Below, piece after piece: positions 45,277 to 53,228 of a stretch of DNA of 64,000 nt; position 1 is the stretch's first letter; each line of letters begins with the position of its first letter. The position numbers and the translations under genes were made by a program. Below the pieces are notes generated by a model, which ran no database searches, was not told where the DNA came from, and saw nothing but the letters and a program-made list of their open reading frames with translations. Origin of the DNA: Bacillota bacterium (GTDB taxonomy: Bacteria; Bacillota; Clostridia; Christensenellales; DTU072); assembly GCA_023394875.1 (NCBI GenBank), contig JAEXAB010000001.1, positions 62,001-126,000 on the forward strand, written 5' to 3'.

Positions 45277-46476
45277 ATGTATTCGCTTTCAGAATTATAC
45301 AGGATAGGCAGAGGTCCCTCCAGCAGCCATACTATGGGGCCGGAAAAGATTTGCCAAGTTTTCAACGCGCGTACCGAAAACGCCGATAAATATAAGGTTA
45401 TTTTATATGGTTCTTTAGCTTTAACGGGCGTAGGCCACGGCACCGATAAGGTAATTAACGCCACGTTAAACAAGCCTTGCAGTATCGTTTTTGACACCGC
45501 AACCAAAGTCCCCCACCCCAACACAATGGATTTGTTCGCTTATAGAGAAGAAGAGGAAATTAACTCTATGCGCGCTTTCAGCGTAGGCGGCGGACAGATA
45601 CAGATAGAGGGCGAAGAAACCGAACTTAAACTCGTCTATCCCCTAAGCTTTTTTAAGGATATCAAAGAACATTGCGAAATGAACGATATCCGTCTTCCCG
45701 ACTATGTAGCCGAATGCGAAAGCGAAGTTTATGTCCATCTTGCCGAAGTCTGGCAAAAAATGAAAGAGTGCATTAGAAAAGGGATTTTTACCTCCGGACT
45801 ATTGCCCGGCGGACTTAATATCAGCAGAAAAGCGGGATTTTTGTATAAATCAAACCACATTAACGAAACGCAGGAAACCAAAGAAAACCGCCTTATTTGC
45901 GCCTACGCTTTTGCGGTAGGAGAACAAAACGCCTGTATGGAGACGGTAGTCACCGCCCCGACTTGCGGTTCGGCAGGAGTTTTGCCCGCGGTGCTTTACT
46001 ATATGCAAAAGAAACACAATTTTGCCGACGAAAAAATAATAAAAGCGTTAGCAACCGCCGGAATTATCGGCAATATTATTAAGACCAACGCGTCCATTAG
46101 CGGAGCCGAATGCGGCTGTCAGGCAGAAATCGGCAGCGCGTGTTCTATGGCGGCGGCAGCTTTGGGAGAATTGTTCGAAATGAACCTTGACCAAATAGAA
46201 TACGCCGCAGAAATAGCTATGGAACATCATTTGGGGTTAACGTGCGACCCTGTTTTGGGCTTGGTGCAAATACCTTGCATAGAACGTAACGCCGTTGCCG
46301 CAATGAGGGCGATAAATGCCACCAATTTAGCCAATTTTTTGTCACAATCCCGCAAAATCTCCTTTGATATGATAGTGGAAACAATGTATAATACAGGTAA
46401 GGATATATCGGTATTTTATCGGGAAACCAGCGAAGGCGGCTTGGCGAAGCTGTACAAAAACAAAAAACTTTTATAG
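45277..46476 (+). CDS. sdaA: L-serine dehydratase, iron-sulfur type, single chain
   Basis: Converts L-serine to pyruvate and ammonia with an oxygen-sensitive [4Fe-4S] cluster. Beta-type domain first (GRGPSSSHTMGPEKIC ... LTGVGHGTD), then the alpha-type domain with its Cys residues in TAPTCGSAG, AECGCQAEIGSACSMAA and IPCIERN. Many clostridia split this into sdaAA and sdaAB; here both are fused as in E. coli, though shorter (399 aa). GAGG precedes the ATG. Confidence 0.92.
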   Translation: MYSLSELYRIGRGPSSSHTMGPEKICQVFNARTENADKYKVILYGSLALTGVGHGTDKVINATLNKPCSIVFDTATKVPHPNTMDLFAYREEEEINSMRAFSVGGGQIQIEGEETELKLVYPLSFFKDIKEHCEMNDIRLPDYVAECESEVYVHLAEVWQKMKECIRKGIFTSGLLPGGLNISRKAGFLYKSNHINETQETKENRLICAYAFAVGEQNACMETVVTAPTCGSAGVLPAVLYYMQKKHNFADEKIIKALATAGIIGNIIKTNASISGAECGCQAEIGSACSMAAAALGELFEMNLDQIEYAAEIAMEHHLGLTCDPVLGLVQIPCIERNAVAAMRAINATNLANFLSQSRKISFDMIVETMYNTGKDISVFYRETSEGGLAKLYKNKKLL

Positions 46477-46484
46477 AGGCGAAA

Positions 46485-47558
46485 GTGTTTGACGTTATTA
46501 TCGTAGCCAACGGAACAAGCTCAAGAATGGGCTTCGACAAACTAAGTTTCCAAATGGGAGACAAACTTGTTCTACAAAAAACCGTTGACTGCTTTGATAA
46601 TATCAACGATATAGACAAAATAATAGTAGTAAGCGATAATTTCTTAATAAAAAAAGACAAAGTCCTTAACGTAAAAGGGGGTTCTACCCGCTCCGCTTCG
46701 GTAAAATGCGGTTTAGAATACGCAACTTCGGATTTTGTATTAATTCACGACGGCGCGCGTCCTTTTGTTTCCAAAGACCTTATATATAAGCTTATGCAAG
46801 CAACAAAAAAATTCCATTCGGCTGTCCCTTATCTTCCCGTTTACGACAGCTTGAGAATAAAAAAAGGGGACTCTATCGGAGAATGCGTGGACAGAGAAAA
46901 CTTCGTTACCGTACAAACCCCGCAAGGTTTTGCTACCAACCTTATCAAAAAAGCATATGTTATTGCCGAAGACAATTCTTATACCGACGACAGCGAAGTA
47001 TTTTCTAGGTTTATCTCTCCCGCTCATTTAGTTGAAGGGGAACAATCCAACAAAAAAATTACCACTCCCGAAAACTTGATTGGAACCAACTCCAAAATCG
47101 GTTGCGGCTTTGACGTACATAGGTTTGCCCGCGACAGAAAACTGATTTTGGGGGGTATTGACGTACCATATCCTTTGGGTATGGACGCGCATAGTGACGG
47201 AGACGTAGTAATTCACGCCCTTATGGACGCTCTCCTTTCGGCAATCGGAGAACGCGATATTGGTGTTCTCTTCCCCGACAACGACGACACTTATAAGGAT
47301 ATAGACAGTTCTATCCTGCTTTCCAAAGTAAAAGGCATTCTTGACAAAAAAAATGCCGATATTATTAGCATCAGCATCATTATAATGGCGCAAAAGCCAA
47401 AATTGAGTAATTTTATCCCTCTAATGAAAAAACGGCTTGCCGATATACTGGATATAGACAGCCGTATAATAACGATTTCCGCTACCACCACCGAAAACTT
47501 AGGTATCACTTCGGAAAACAGCGGTATAGCATCCTTTGCAATGATCAGTATTAACTAA
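46485..47558 (+). CDS. ispDF: Bifunctional IspD/IspF (MEP pathway)
   Basis: N-terminal half: 2-C-methylerythritol 4-phosphate cytidylyltransferase (VANGTSSRMGFDK as the CTP loop, HDGARPF, DDSEV). C-terminal half from ~res 205: 2,4-cyclodiphosphate synthase (GFDVHRF with the metal DxH, AHSDGDV, IGVLFPD). Non-consecutive pathway steps joined in one chain are known in several bacteria. GTG start with GAGG upstream. Its stop is only three bases from the stop of the convergent rplI; no terminator lies between. Confidence 0.94.
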   Translation: MFDVIIVANGTSSRMGFDKLSFQMGDKLVLQKTVDCFDNINDIDKIIVVSDNFLIKKDKVLNVKGGSTRSASVKCGLEYATSDFVLIHDGARPFVSKDLIYKLMQATKKFHSAVPYLPVYDSLRIKKGDSIGECVDRENFVTVQTPQGFATNLIKKAYVIAEDNSYTDDSEVFSRFISPAHLVEGEQSNKKITTPENLIGTNSKIGCGFDVHRFARDRKLILGGIDVPYPLGMDAHSDGDVVIHALMDALLSAIGERDIGVLFPDNDDTYKDIDSSILLSKVKGILDKKNADIISISIIIMAQKPKLSNFIPLMKKRLADILDIDSRIITISATTTENLGITSENSGIASFAMISIN

Positions 47559-47561
47559 AAT

Positions 47562-48002
47562 TTATAAAGCCTTTACGTCAATAAATATTTTCGCAACCGT
47601 TTCTTTATAGCACCAAACTTCAGCTTCGTATTTCCCCAAAGTTTTTATTTGCGCGGGAATGGATATTTTCTTCTTGTCTACAACAAATCCCGCATCTTTT
47701 AGGGCGTTCGCTACGTCATGAGTTGTCACGCTGCCGTACATTTTGTCGTCTTTGCATTTTACTTTAACAACGATTTCTTTGTTTTTTAATGCATTATACA
47801 ATTCTAAAGCGGCGGCTTTTTCTTCTTCAAGACGCTTTTGCTCATTATAAAGTTTTTGGTTTCTCTCATTCTGCGCGCTTTTAGTCGCTTCTGCCGCTAT
47901 TTTTTTGGGGATTAAAAAATTGCGGGCATATCCGTCGTTTACTTCGGCGATGTCTCCTTTCTTTCCCAACGGTTTTATATCTTGTAATAAAATTACTTTC
48001 AT
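47562..48002 (-). CDS. rplI: Ribosomal protein L9
   Basis: MKVILLQDIKPLGKKGDIAEV and DGYARNFLIPKKIA are diagnostic of L9. N-terminal rRNA-binding domain, long central helix and C-terminal domain are all there (146 aa). In most Bacillota it is near yybT/dnaB; here it is a single gene with its own promoter. Confidence 0.97.
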   Translation of the reverse strand: MKVILLQDIKPLGKKGDIAEVNDGYARNFLIPKKIAAEATKSAQNERNQKLYNEQKRLEEEKAAALELYNALKNKEIVVKVKCKDDKMYGSVTTHDVANALKDAGFVVDKKKISIPAQIKTLGKYEAEVWCYKETVAKIFIDVKAL

Positions 48003-48028
48003 ATCTGCCTCCTAAAATGTTTATACAT

Positions 48029-48057
48029 AGTATATAATCACAATTCCTTTTTGTCAA
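48029..48057 (-). promoter_or_regulatory. Sigma-A promoter of rplI
   Basis: TTGACA (48052-48057), 17 bases, TATACT (48029-48034); AGGAGG precedes the start codon. Confidence 0.82.
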
Positions 48058-48065
48058 ACTCCTTC

Positions 48066-48094
48066 GTATAAAAGGCAAGTTAATCTGCATACTA
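48066..48094 (+). promoter_or_regulatory. Candidate sigma-G promoter of the DUF1540 gene
   Basis: cGTATA (-35, 48066-48070), 17 bases, CATACTA (-10, 48088-48094). The -10 is identical to the B. subtilis sigma-G consensus and the -35 is close to GMATR. No sigma-A pair is evident for this gene. It suggests late forespore expression. Confidence 0.5.
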
Positions 48095-48118
48095 GAAACA
48101 CCAAAGGAGATAATAATT

Positions 48119-48424
48119 ATGATGCAATTAAAATGTACCACCAGCAATTGTCAACACAATTTGAAATGTCACTGCAACGCCGGACTTATTACCGTTTCCG
48201 AAAAGGCATGTTGCGACAGCAAAATAAAGAGGGCGGGAGGAGCTTTGGAACAAACCTTTAAGGAGCTTGAAGCGGGCGAAGAATTTCTAAACGATGCTCC
48301 AAGCGTTGTACAATGTTACGCTTCCTGCATATACAACAAAAACGACCGCTGTTCGGCAACGTCTTTACTTGTTAACGACATTATGCTAAGCACCAAGTGC
48401 GCCACAAGAATAAAACCTAAATAA
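48119..48424 (+). CDS. DUF1540 Cys-rich protein, two repeats
   Basis: 101 residues with two DUF1540-like units: LKCTTSNCQHN ... CHCNAGLITV ... CC and VQCYASCIYNKNDRCSA ... LSTKC. Eleven Cys suggest metal binding or disulfides. Function unknown; such proteins are frequent in spore-forming clostridia. AAAGGAG lies 9 bases before the first ATG (a second ATG follows at once). A strong bidirectional terminator follows. Confidence 0.82.
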   Translation: MMQLKCTTSNCQHNLKCHCNAGLITVSEKACCDSKIKRAGGALEQTFKELEAGEEFLNDAPSVVQCYASCIYNKNDRCSATSLLVNDIMLSTKCATRIKPK

Positions 48425-48428
48425 AAAC

Positions 48429-48458
48429 AAAAGACGGTTACAAACGTAACCGTCTTTT
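48429..48458. terminator. Bidirectional terminator between DUF1540 gene and rplL
   Basis: 13-bp stem AAAAGACGGTTAC (48429-48441) and GTAACCGTCTTTT (48446-48458), loop AAAC. It ends the rplJL transcript and so separates it from rpoBC. Confidence 0.92.
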
Positions 48459-48477
48459 AATAATTGCTTTGTAAAAA

Positions 48478-48855
48478 TTACTTAATTTCTACTTCTGCGC
48501 CGGCTGCCTTAAGCTTTTCTGCCAACTCTGCGCTAGCTTCTTTGCTCATAGCTTCTTTAACTGTCTTGGGTGCGCCGTCAACAAGTGCTTTAGCGTCAAC
48601 CAATCCAAGTCCGGTAGCTTCTCTAACAGCCTTGATAACAGCAATCTTGTTGCCGCCGGCTGCCTTCAATACTACGTCGAATTCGGTCTTTTCTTCTTCT
48701 TCAACTACTGCTGCGCCTGCTGCAACGGGTCCTGCCGCCGCCATAGGAGCTGCTGCGCTTACTCCAAATTCTTCTTCTAAAGCTTTAACTAAGCTGTTTA
48801 ATTCCAATACTGTCATTGACTTAACTTCTTCGATGATCTTAGCAATGTCTGCCAT
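48478..48855 (-). CDS. rplL: Ribosomal protein L7/L12
   Basis: Stalk protein that recruits GTPase factors. N-terminal dimer domain (VLELNSLVKALEEEFGV), Ala/Gly-rich hinge (PMAAAGPVAAGAAVV) and the C-terminal domain (KIAVIKAVREATGLGLVDAK ... EGAPK-like VDGAPKTVKE). 125 aa is normal. It follows rplJ by 33 bases and is last in its operon. Confidence 0.98.
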   Translation of the reverse strand: MADIAKIIEEVKSMTVLELNSLVKALEEEFGVSAAAPMAAAGPVAAGAAVVEEEEKTEFDVVLKAAGGNKIAVIKAVREATGLGLVDAKALVDGAPKTVKEAMSKEASAELAEKLKAAGAEVEIK

Positions 48856-48888
48856 TTTAGATATTCCTCCGTTTTTAATTTTTTGTTT

Positions 48889-49377
48889 TTATGCCTTTTT
48901 TTCGGCGATAGCGGCAATAGTTCTTGCGAAACCTGCCATAGGGGATTGTAATAATCCAAGTATTTGAGAGATAAGTCCCTCTCTGCTGGGTAAGGTTGCT
49001 AATACCTGACAACCTGCCTCGTCTAGATAGCTTCCGTCTACCAAACCGCACTTAACTGCCATTTTCTTAAAGGCTTTTGCCTTGTCAAATGCGATTTTTG
49101 CGGGAGCGGCTATGTCGCTTGAACCTAAAGCTATAGCGGTCGGTCCGTTCAATGCATCGTCAAACTGATTAAAACCTAATTCGTTCAATGCGATTCTCAT
49201 TAAGCGGTTTTTATAAACGTGATAGCTGACGCCTTTACTGCGGAACTCGTTACGCAGCGCGGTGTCTTCGGCAACGGTCAAGCCTTTGTAGTCCACTAAA
49301 ATAAAAGAAGAAGCTTTTTGTAATTTTTCTTTTATCTCTGCAACTTTTTCCACTTTTGCATCTCTGATTGTTGACAC
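48889..49377 (-). CDS. rplJ: Ribosomal protein L10
   Basis: Base of the ribosomal stalk, binding 23S rRNA and L12 dimers. Opening VEKVAEIKEKLQKASSFILVDYKGLTV and KNRLMRIAL are typical; the C-terminal helix carries the L12 sites. 162 aa. GTG start with GGAGG 9 bases upstream. Expression appears controlled by an L10-leader-type attenuator. Confidence 0.97.
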   Translation of the reverse strand: MSTIRDAKVEKVAEIKEKLQKASSFILVDYKGLTVAEDTALRNEFRSKGVSYHVYKNRLMRIALNELGFNQFDDALNGPTAIALGSSDIAAPAKIAFDKAKAFKKMAVKCGLVDGSYLDEAGCQVLATLPSREGLISQILGLLQSPMAGFARTIAAIAEKKA

Positions 49378-49555
49378 TAAAATATACCTCCTTTTATTAT
49401 TTTCCTAAACTTTTATTAAACTAAAAACTCCGTATTCCAAGACAGAAATACGGAGCATAATAACTTAACTTTGCTTCCTCTCTCTGTGCAAGCTATCCGT
49501 ATCGGATAATTAAACTTTCGTGCTGGCAGTCTTAGATATGAGTATTAATTTTAGA
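49378..49555 (-). promoter_or_regulatory. L10 leader with transcription attenuator
   Basis: A ~175-nt untranslated leader of rplJ. Near its end, CTCCGTATT / AATACGGAG (49428-49455 on the plus strand as read) forms a 9-bp stem followed on the minus strand by T5 (49427-49423): an intrinsic terminator placed before rplJ. Upstream sequences (around 49480-49520) can fold as the L10-binding part of the known Bacillota L10 leader. Excess L10 is expected to favour termination. Confidence 0.75.
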
Positions 49556-49558
49556 TAT

Positions 49559-49587
49559 ATTATAATTTTATTGTTTTATTTTGTCAA
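49559..49587 (-). promoter_or_regulatory. Consensus sigma-A promoter of rplJL
   Basis: TTGACA (49582-49587), 17 bases, TATAAT (49559-49564), a perfect match, ten bases after the rplA stop. Confidence 0.87.
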
Positions 49588-49597
49588 ACAAATTCAA

Positions 49598-50281
49598 TTA
49601 TATTTTGTAACTTACCTTGATGCCGGGACCCATGGTGCTGGCTACGGTGATACTTCTTAGATAAATTCCCTTTGCAGCTGCGGGTTTTGCCTTAACGATA
49701 GCTTCCATAAGGGTGGTAAAGTTCTCAAGCAATTTTTCGCTTCCGAAGCTTGCCTTTCCGATGGGGCAGTGTACGATAGCTGTTTTGTCAACTCTGTACT
49801 CTACTTTACCGGCTTTGATGTCCTTAACGGCTTTGGCTATATCCATAGTAACGGTTCCCGACTTAGGTGTAGGCATCAATCCCTTAGGACCCAATACTTT
49901 ACCTAATTTACCAACAACGCCCATCATATCAGGGGTAGTTACGCAAACGTCGAAGTCAAACCATCCGCCTTGGATTTTCTGAACTATTTCTTCGGCTCCT
50001 ACCATATCGGCTCCAGCTTGAACTGCTTCGTCAGCCTTAGCGCCTTTAGTTATAACCAACACGCGTAAGGTTTTGCCTGTTCCGTGAGGAAGAACGACAA
50101 CGCCACGAACCTGTTGGTCTGCGTGTCTGGGGTCAACGCCCAGTTTGCAGTGCAATTCGATGGTTTCATCAAACTTTGCCTTAGCTGTTTCTACTGCAAG
50201 CTTAATAGCTTCTGCGCTTTCGTATATTTTGCTTTTTTCAAATGTCTTTAATGACTCTGCATATTTCTTTCCGTGTTTCAT
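49598..50281 (-). CDS. rplA: Ribosomal protein L1
   Basis: L1 stalk protein. MKHGKKYAESLKTFE at the start, the block TGKTLRVLVITKG, MGVVGKLGKVLGPKGLMPTPKSGTV-type central motif and KGIYLRSITVASTMGPGI near the end are diagnostic. 227 aa. AGGAGG precedes the ATG, 10 bases after rplK. Confidence 0.97.
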   Translation of the reverse strand: MKHGKKYAESLKTFEKSKIYESAEAIKLAVETAKAKFDETIELHCKLGVDPRHADQQVRGVVVLPHGTGKTLRVLVITKGAKADEAVQAGADMVGAEEIVQKIQGGWFDFDVCVTTPDMMGVVGKLGKVLGPKGLMPTPKSGTVTMDIAKAVKDIKAGKVEYRVDKTAIVHCPIGKASFGSEKLLENFTTLMEAIVKAKPAAAKGIYLRSITVASTMGPGIKVSYKI

Positions 50282-50291
50282 ATCGCACCTC

Positions 50292-50717
50292 CTAGTCTAC
50301 AACGGTAATGCCCATGCTGCGAGCAGTACCTGCTATCATACTTGCGGCGCTTTCTAAACTTGCTGCATTCAAGTCAGGCATTTTTATCTTTGCTATTTCT
50401 TCAACTTGAGCTTTGGTAAGCTTAGCCACCTTGTCACGGTTGGGCTTTGCGCTTCCGCTTTCGATTCCAGCAGCCTTCTTAATAAGAACGGGCGCCGGGG
50501 GTGTCTTTAAGATGAATGTGAAAGAACGGTCAGCATAGATTGTAATAACTACGGGAATAACTAGTCCTGCCTGTGAAGCGGTCTTTTCGTTAAATTCCTT
50601 TGTAAACATCGGTATAGCTATACCGTGCGGTCCGAGTGTGGAACCTACAGGCGGTCCAGGTGTTGCCTTGCCTGCGGGAAGTTGCAGTTTTACTACTGCG
50701 GTAATTTTCTTTGCCAT
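50292..50717 (-). CDS. rplK: Ribosomal protein L11
   Basis: Part of the GTPase-associated centre; binds 23S rRNA and is the thiopeptide target. KLQLPAGKATPGPPVGSTLG and FTFILKTPPAPVLIKKAAG are diagnostic; 141 aa. AAAGGAGG precedes the ATG. About 100 bases separate it from nusG and contain two palindromes. Confidence 0.98.
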   Translation of the reverse strand: MAKKITAVVKLQLPAGKATPGPPVGSTLGPHGIAIPMFTKEFNEKTASQAGLVIPVVITIYADRSFTFILKTPPAPVLIKKAAGIESGSAKPNRDKVAKLTKAQVEEIAKIKMPDLNAASLESAASMIAGTARSMGITVVD

Positions 50718-50756
50718 AGTCTCTTGCCTCCTTTGACTACTTGGTACTAACGAATA

Positions 50757-50807
50757 ACAATTAATTGTTTATTTTGTTACTCTCCCATATTTTAAGGGTA
50801 TATACCC
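50757..50807. repeat. Two palindromes between nusG and rplK
   Basis: AACAATTAATTGTT (about 50757-50770) and GGGTATATACCC (50796-50807), both perfect. Neither has a T-run for a terminator. They could be protein sites or small RNA hairpins in the nusG-rplK spacer. A close relative of the second, AGGGTAATATACCCT, lies before smpB at about 12856-12870. Confidence 0.5.
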
Positions 50808-50815
50808 AATAAAAC

Positions 50816-51340
50816 CTATATTTTTTCTATTTGGTTAAAGTCAAGTTCTACGGGAGTTTGTCTGCCGAACATCTGCACTATTACTTTAACCTTCTGCTTA
50901 TCAATAGAGATTTCGTCGACTATTCCTAAGAAAGTCTCCAAAGCTCCGCTAATAACTTTTACGTTGTCGCCAATCTTTATATCGAAGTCTTCTACCGAAA
51001 TCTTCTCAAGTCCCATACGCTTTATCTCTTCGTTAGTGAGAGCCAAAGCCTTTCCTTGTGGACCTACAAAACCGGTTACTCCTCTGGTGTTGGCAACCAT
51101 ATACCATACGTGGTCGGTATAAATCATTTTTATAAAGACGTACCCGGGGAATTTCTTTCTTTCTACGATTTTCCTCTTTCCGTTCTTTTCAACAATGTCT
51201 TCTTCTACGGGGATAGCTATTTCGAAAATATGGTTTTGCAAACCGTTATTTTCTATCATCTTCTCAAGATTTTTCTTTACAACCGTTTCATATGAAGAAT
51301 AGACATGTATGACATACCATTTTACTTCTTGATTTTCCAT
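50816..51340 (-). CDS. nusG: Transcription termination/antitermination factor NusG
   Basis: NGN domain (KWYVIHVYSSYE ... KKFPGYVFIKM ... NTRGVTGFVGP) and C-terminal KOW domain (IKIGDNVKVISGALETFLGIV). 174 aa from the ATG at 51340; a GTG two codons upstream overlaps the AAGGAG ribosome site and is less likely. Binds RNA polymerase and links it to Rho or the ribosome. Confidence 0.97.
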   Translation of the reverse strand: MENQEVKWYVIHVYSSYETVVKKNLEKMIENNGLQNHIFEIAIPVEEDIVEKNGKRKIVERKKFPGYVFIKMIYTDHVWYMVANTRGVTGFVGPQGKALALTNEEIKRMGLEKISVEDFDIKIGDNVKVISGALETFLGIVDEISIDKQKVKVIVQMFGRQTPVELDFNQIEKI

Positions 51341-51370
51341 TGTCACTCCTTGTGCCGATCTGAAGGAATC

Positions 51371-51694
51371 CTACGCAGCAGCTTCCAATAGCAACTTCAA
51401 TAATTGCGTAAATCCTGCGTCTATACCTGCTATTACCACCAAAAAGAATAAAACAACGACTAGTACCGTGCTTGTTTGCTTTAGTACACCGCTGTTGCTC
51501 TTTGTATTCTTAAAAGAAGCCCACTCAACTTTTTTCAGTTCGCTAATAACGTCGCGGAAAAACTTGCCGATAGGCTTACGCTTTCTGGCGGTGCCTTTCT
51601 TAGCGGCGGTTTTCTTATTTTTTTGTGCGTCTGCATTAGCGACTGGAGCAGCTTCTATTTCGGGTAAATCCAACTTCGTGTTGTTATTTGCCAT
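51371..51694 (-). CDS. secE: Preprotein translocase subunit SecE
   Basis: Single-TM SecE of the SecYEG channel. A basic Ala/Lys N-terminal extension (~45 residues) precedes the conserved amphipathic piece FFRDVISELKKVEW and one TM helix (res ~78-100). 107 aa is somewhat longer than usual. Sits in the canonical rpmG-secE-nusG-rplK order. Confidence 0.95.
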   Translation of the reverse strand: MANNNTKLDLPEIEAAPVANADAQKNKKTAAKKGTARKRKPIGKFFRDVISELKKVEWASFKNTKSNSGVLKQTSTVLVVVLFFLVVIAGIDAGFTQLLKLLLEAAA

Positions 51695-51715
51695 TTGATT
51701 ATAGCCTCCGACTAA

Positions 51716-51865
51716 CTATTTGGTTTCCTTGTGTACTGTATGTTTTTTGCAGAATCTACAATACTTCTTTAACTCCATTCTGTCGGGAGTGTTTTTCTTG
51801 TTCTTCATTTTGTCATAATTGCGTTGTTTGCATTCGGTACAAGCAAGTGTTATTTTAACGCGCAT
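51716..51865 (-). CDS. rpmG: Ribosomal protein L33
   Basis: 49 residues, MRVKITLACTECKQRNY at the start and YCRFCKKHTVHKETK at the end; the two CxxC pairs form the zinc-binding (C+) version of L33. GGAGG precedes the ATG. First gene of the rpmG-secE-nusG-rplKA operon. Confidence 0.96.
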   Translation of the reverse strand: MRVKITLACTECKQRNYDKMKNKKNTPDRMELKKYCRFCKKHTVHKETK

Positions 51866-51911
51866 AATTGACACCTCCAAAAAAATTACACCCTCTTAAA
51901 GGTGCTAATAT

Positions 51912-51940
51912 AATATAGCATACCACTTATTAATTGTCAA
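51912..51940 (-). promoter_or_regulatory. Sigma-A promoter of the rpmG-secE-nusG-rplKA operon
   Basis: TTGACA (51935-51940), 17 bases, TATATT (51912-51917) with TGC before the -10 (extended). Confidence 0.85.
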
Positions 51941-51962
51941 CGGATTTCGTTATTTGATATTT

Positions 51963-52202
51963 TTATTTTTTCTCTACAAAATTAATAACGTCCTGAACGG
52001 TCTTTACGTTTTTCAGGTCGTCGTCGCTAAAAGTTGTTCCGAACTCTTTTTCCATAGCGATAAGAAGTTGTACCATGTCAAGGCTATCTGCGCCCAAATC
52101 AAAAACCAAATCACTGGTGGGCTTTATCATGCTCTCATCAATACAAAGTTGATCGGCGAGCAAACTCTTTATTTTTTCAAACGTCATTTTTCTTTCCTCC
52201 AA
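51963..52202 (-). CDS. acpP: Acyl carrier protein
   Basis: 79-residue acidic carrier with the phosphopantetheine attachment Ser in LGADSLDMVQL. It carries acyl chains for fatty acid synthesis. No other fab gene is nearby. GGAGG precedes the ATG. A terminator-like hairpin ends 13 bases before its start, leaving no room for a promoter between, so it must rely on read-through or on a promoter inside the upstream gene. Confidence 0.96.
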   Translation of the reverse strand: MEERKMTFEKIKSLLADQLCIDESMIKPTSDLVFDLGADSLDMVQLLIAMEKEFGTTFSDDDLKNVKTVQDVINFVEKK

Positions 52203-52214
52203 AAATTATTTAAT

Positions 52215-52238
52215 AAAAAGCGAGGTTTGACCCCCGCT
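52215..52238 (-). terminator. Intrinsic terminator at the end of the nine-gene operon
   Basis: On the minus strand AGCGGGG pairs with CCTCGCT (one G-U), followed by TTTTT. It separates the unknown-function operon from acpP, but may be partly read through. Confidence 0.7.
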
Positions 52239-52267
52239 CTAAGAATTATTGAATTTTTCGTTATCTT

Positions 52268-53197
52268 TTATTCCTGAATATAAGTTCTTTTCGAAGCTCT
52301 ATAGTCAAGAATCTGAGCGTTCTTCTTGGCGAACAGGGGTAGTATCCACACTAGAAGGAAGGCTCCTGCAATAACAAATGCGCCTATTTCATAGTCAATC
52401 GCATCGGAAATAAACATTATTGCAACGTTGGCGGCAGTAAACAAAAATCCGATAAAAGCCAACACGTTAAAGCCTGCAGGGTTGGATTTTTTAGCAAGTT
52501 TTGCCAAGTAGTAGATAACTAATATAACCGCAAAAATCAAAGCCAAAGCATAAAATACGGGGATTAAGAAGGCAAACAGCGCTGCTGTCATATCAGCGGA
52601 AAAGCCTGCCGAAAAACCGCCTGCGAAAACTACCGAAAGGACGTTTTCATAATAACCGCTGGTTAGGTTTCCTAATCCGAACAATGATGCGATTCCAAAA
52701 ACACTGTCAATGGCGGTAACACCCTTAACTGCCTTTATGGCATTGATAAGTACAGCCGCTGCACAAACAAGCAAAGCAAACACTATGGTGATTACGCTCA
52801 GTCCCGCATAAGGTTTAGCGCGGTAAACGGGTTCCGTCGGAGTAACTTCTATCGCCGGCCTTTCGTTGGGGTCATATTGTAACAAAGGCTGATTTTGGCT
52901 TGCGTAAGGCACCAACGCTATAGGTTGCACAATAGGAGGCAACTGCACTATCTGAGACGGTGTGGGTATAGCATTGTTATAGTTAGCCGCAATCTGTCCG
53001 AAGCCGCCGTTATTCATATTTCCACCCTCGGCGTAATAGTAGCTGCCGTCGGGAGCCATGGTGGGATTGTTTATATCCTGACTTACCGAAAACGGAACCG
53101 CGGAAGAATCCACAGGCACCCAAGTGCCTTCCTGTCCGTTAAAAGTCCCTGGACGTCCCTGATTTGCTGCGTTGTTGTTCATATTAAGATTATCCAT
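52268..53197 (-). CDS. 4-TM protein with PIVQPIALVPY motif (cluster gene 9), unknown function
   Basis: 309 aa. The first ~130 residues are Asn/Gly/Pro-rich and probably disordered; residues 87-110 hold LPPIVQPIALVPYASQNQ-PLLQYDP, the best copy of the cluster peptide. Four TM segments follow (about 131-153, 205-232, 242-264, 270-290) with a ~50-residue Gly/Ser-rich outside loop after TM1 and a basic inside loop (KLAKKSN) after TM2. The C terminus is basic and inside. No known family recognised. Last gene of the operon, followed by a terminator. Confidence 0.7.
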   Translation of the reverse strand: MDNLNMNNNAANQGRPGTFNGQEGTWVPVDSSAVPFSVSQDINNPTMAPDGSYYYAEGGNMNNGGFGQIAANYNNAIPTPSQIVQLPPIVQPIALVPYASQNQPLLQYDPNERPAIEVTPTEPVYRAKPYAGLSVITIVFALLVCAAAVLINAIKAVKGVTAIDSVFGIASLFGLGNLTSGYYENVLSVVFAGGFSAGFSADMTAALFAFLIPVFYALALIFAVILVIYYLAKLAKKSNPAGFNVLAFIGFLFTAANVAIMFISDAIDYEIGAFVIAGAFLLVWILPLFAKKNAQILDYRASKRTYIQE

Positions 53198-53228
53198 TCG
53201 AAATCTCCTGATTTATATTTCTATTTAT

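Noticed and set aside
48464..48967. 167-aa Ser/Ala-rich plus-strand ORF
   Set aside because: It is the antisense shadow of rplL and rplJ; both have family motifs, ribosome sites and a promoter, while this frame has none.
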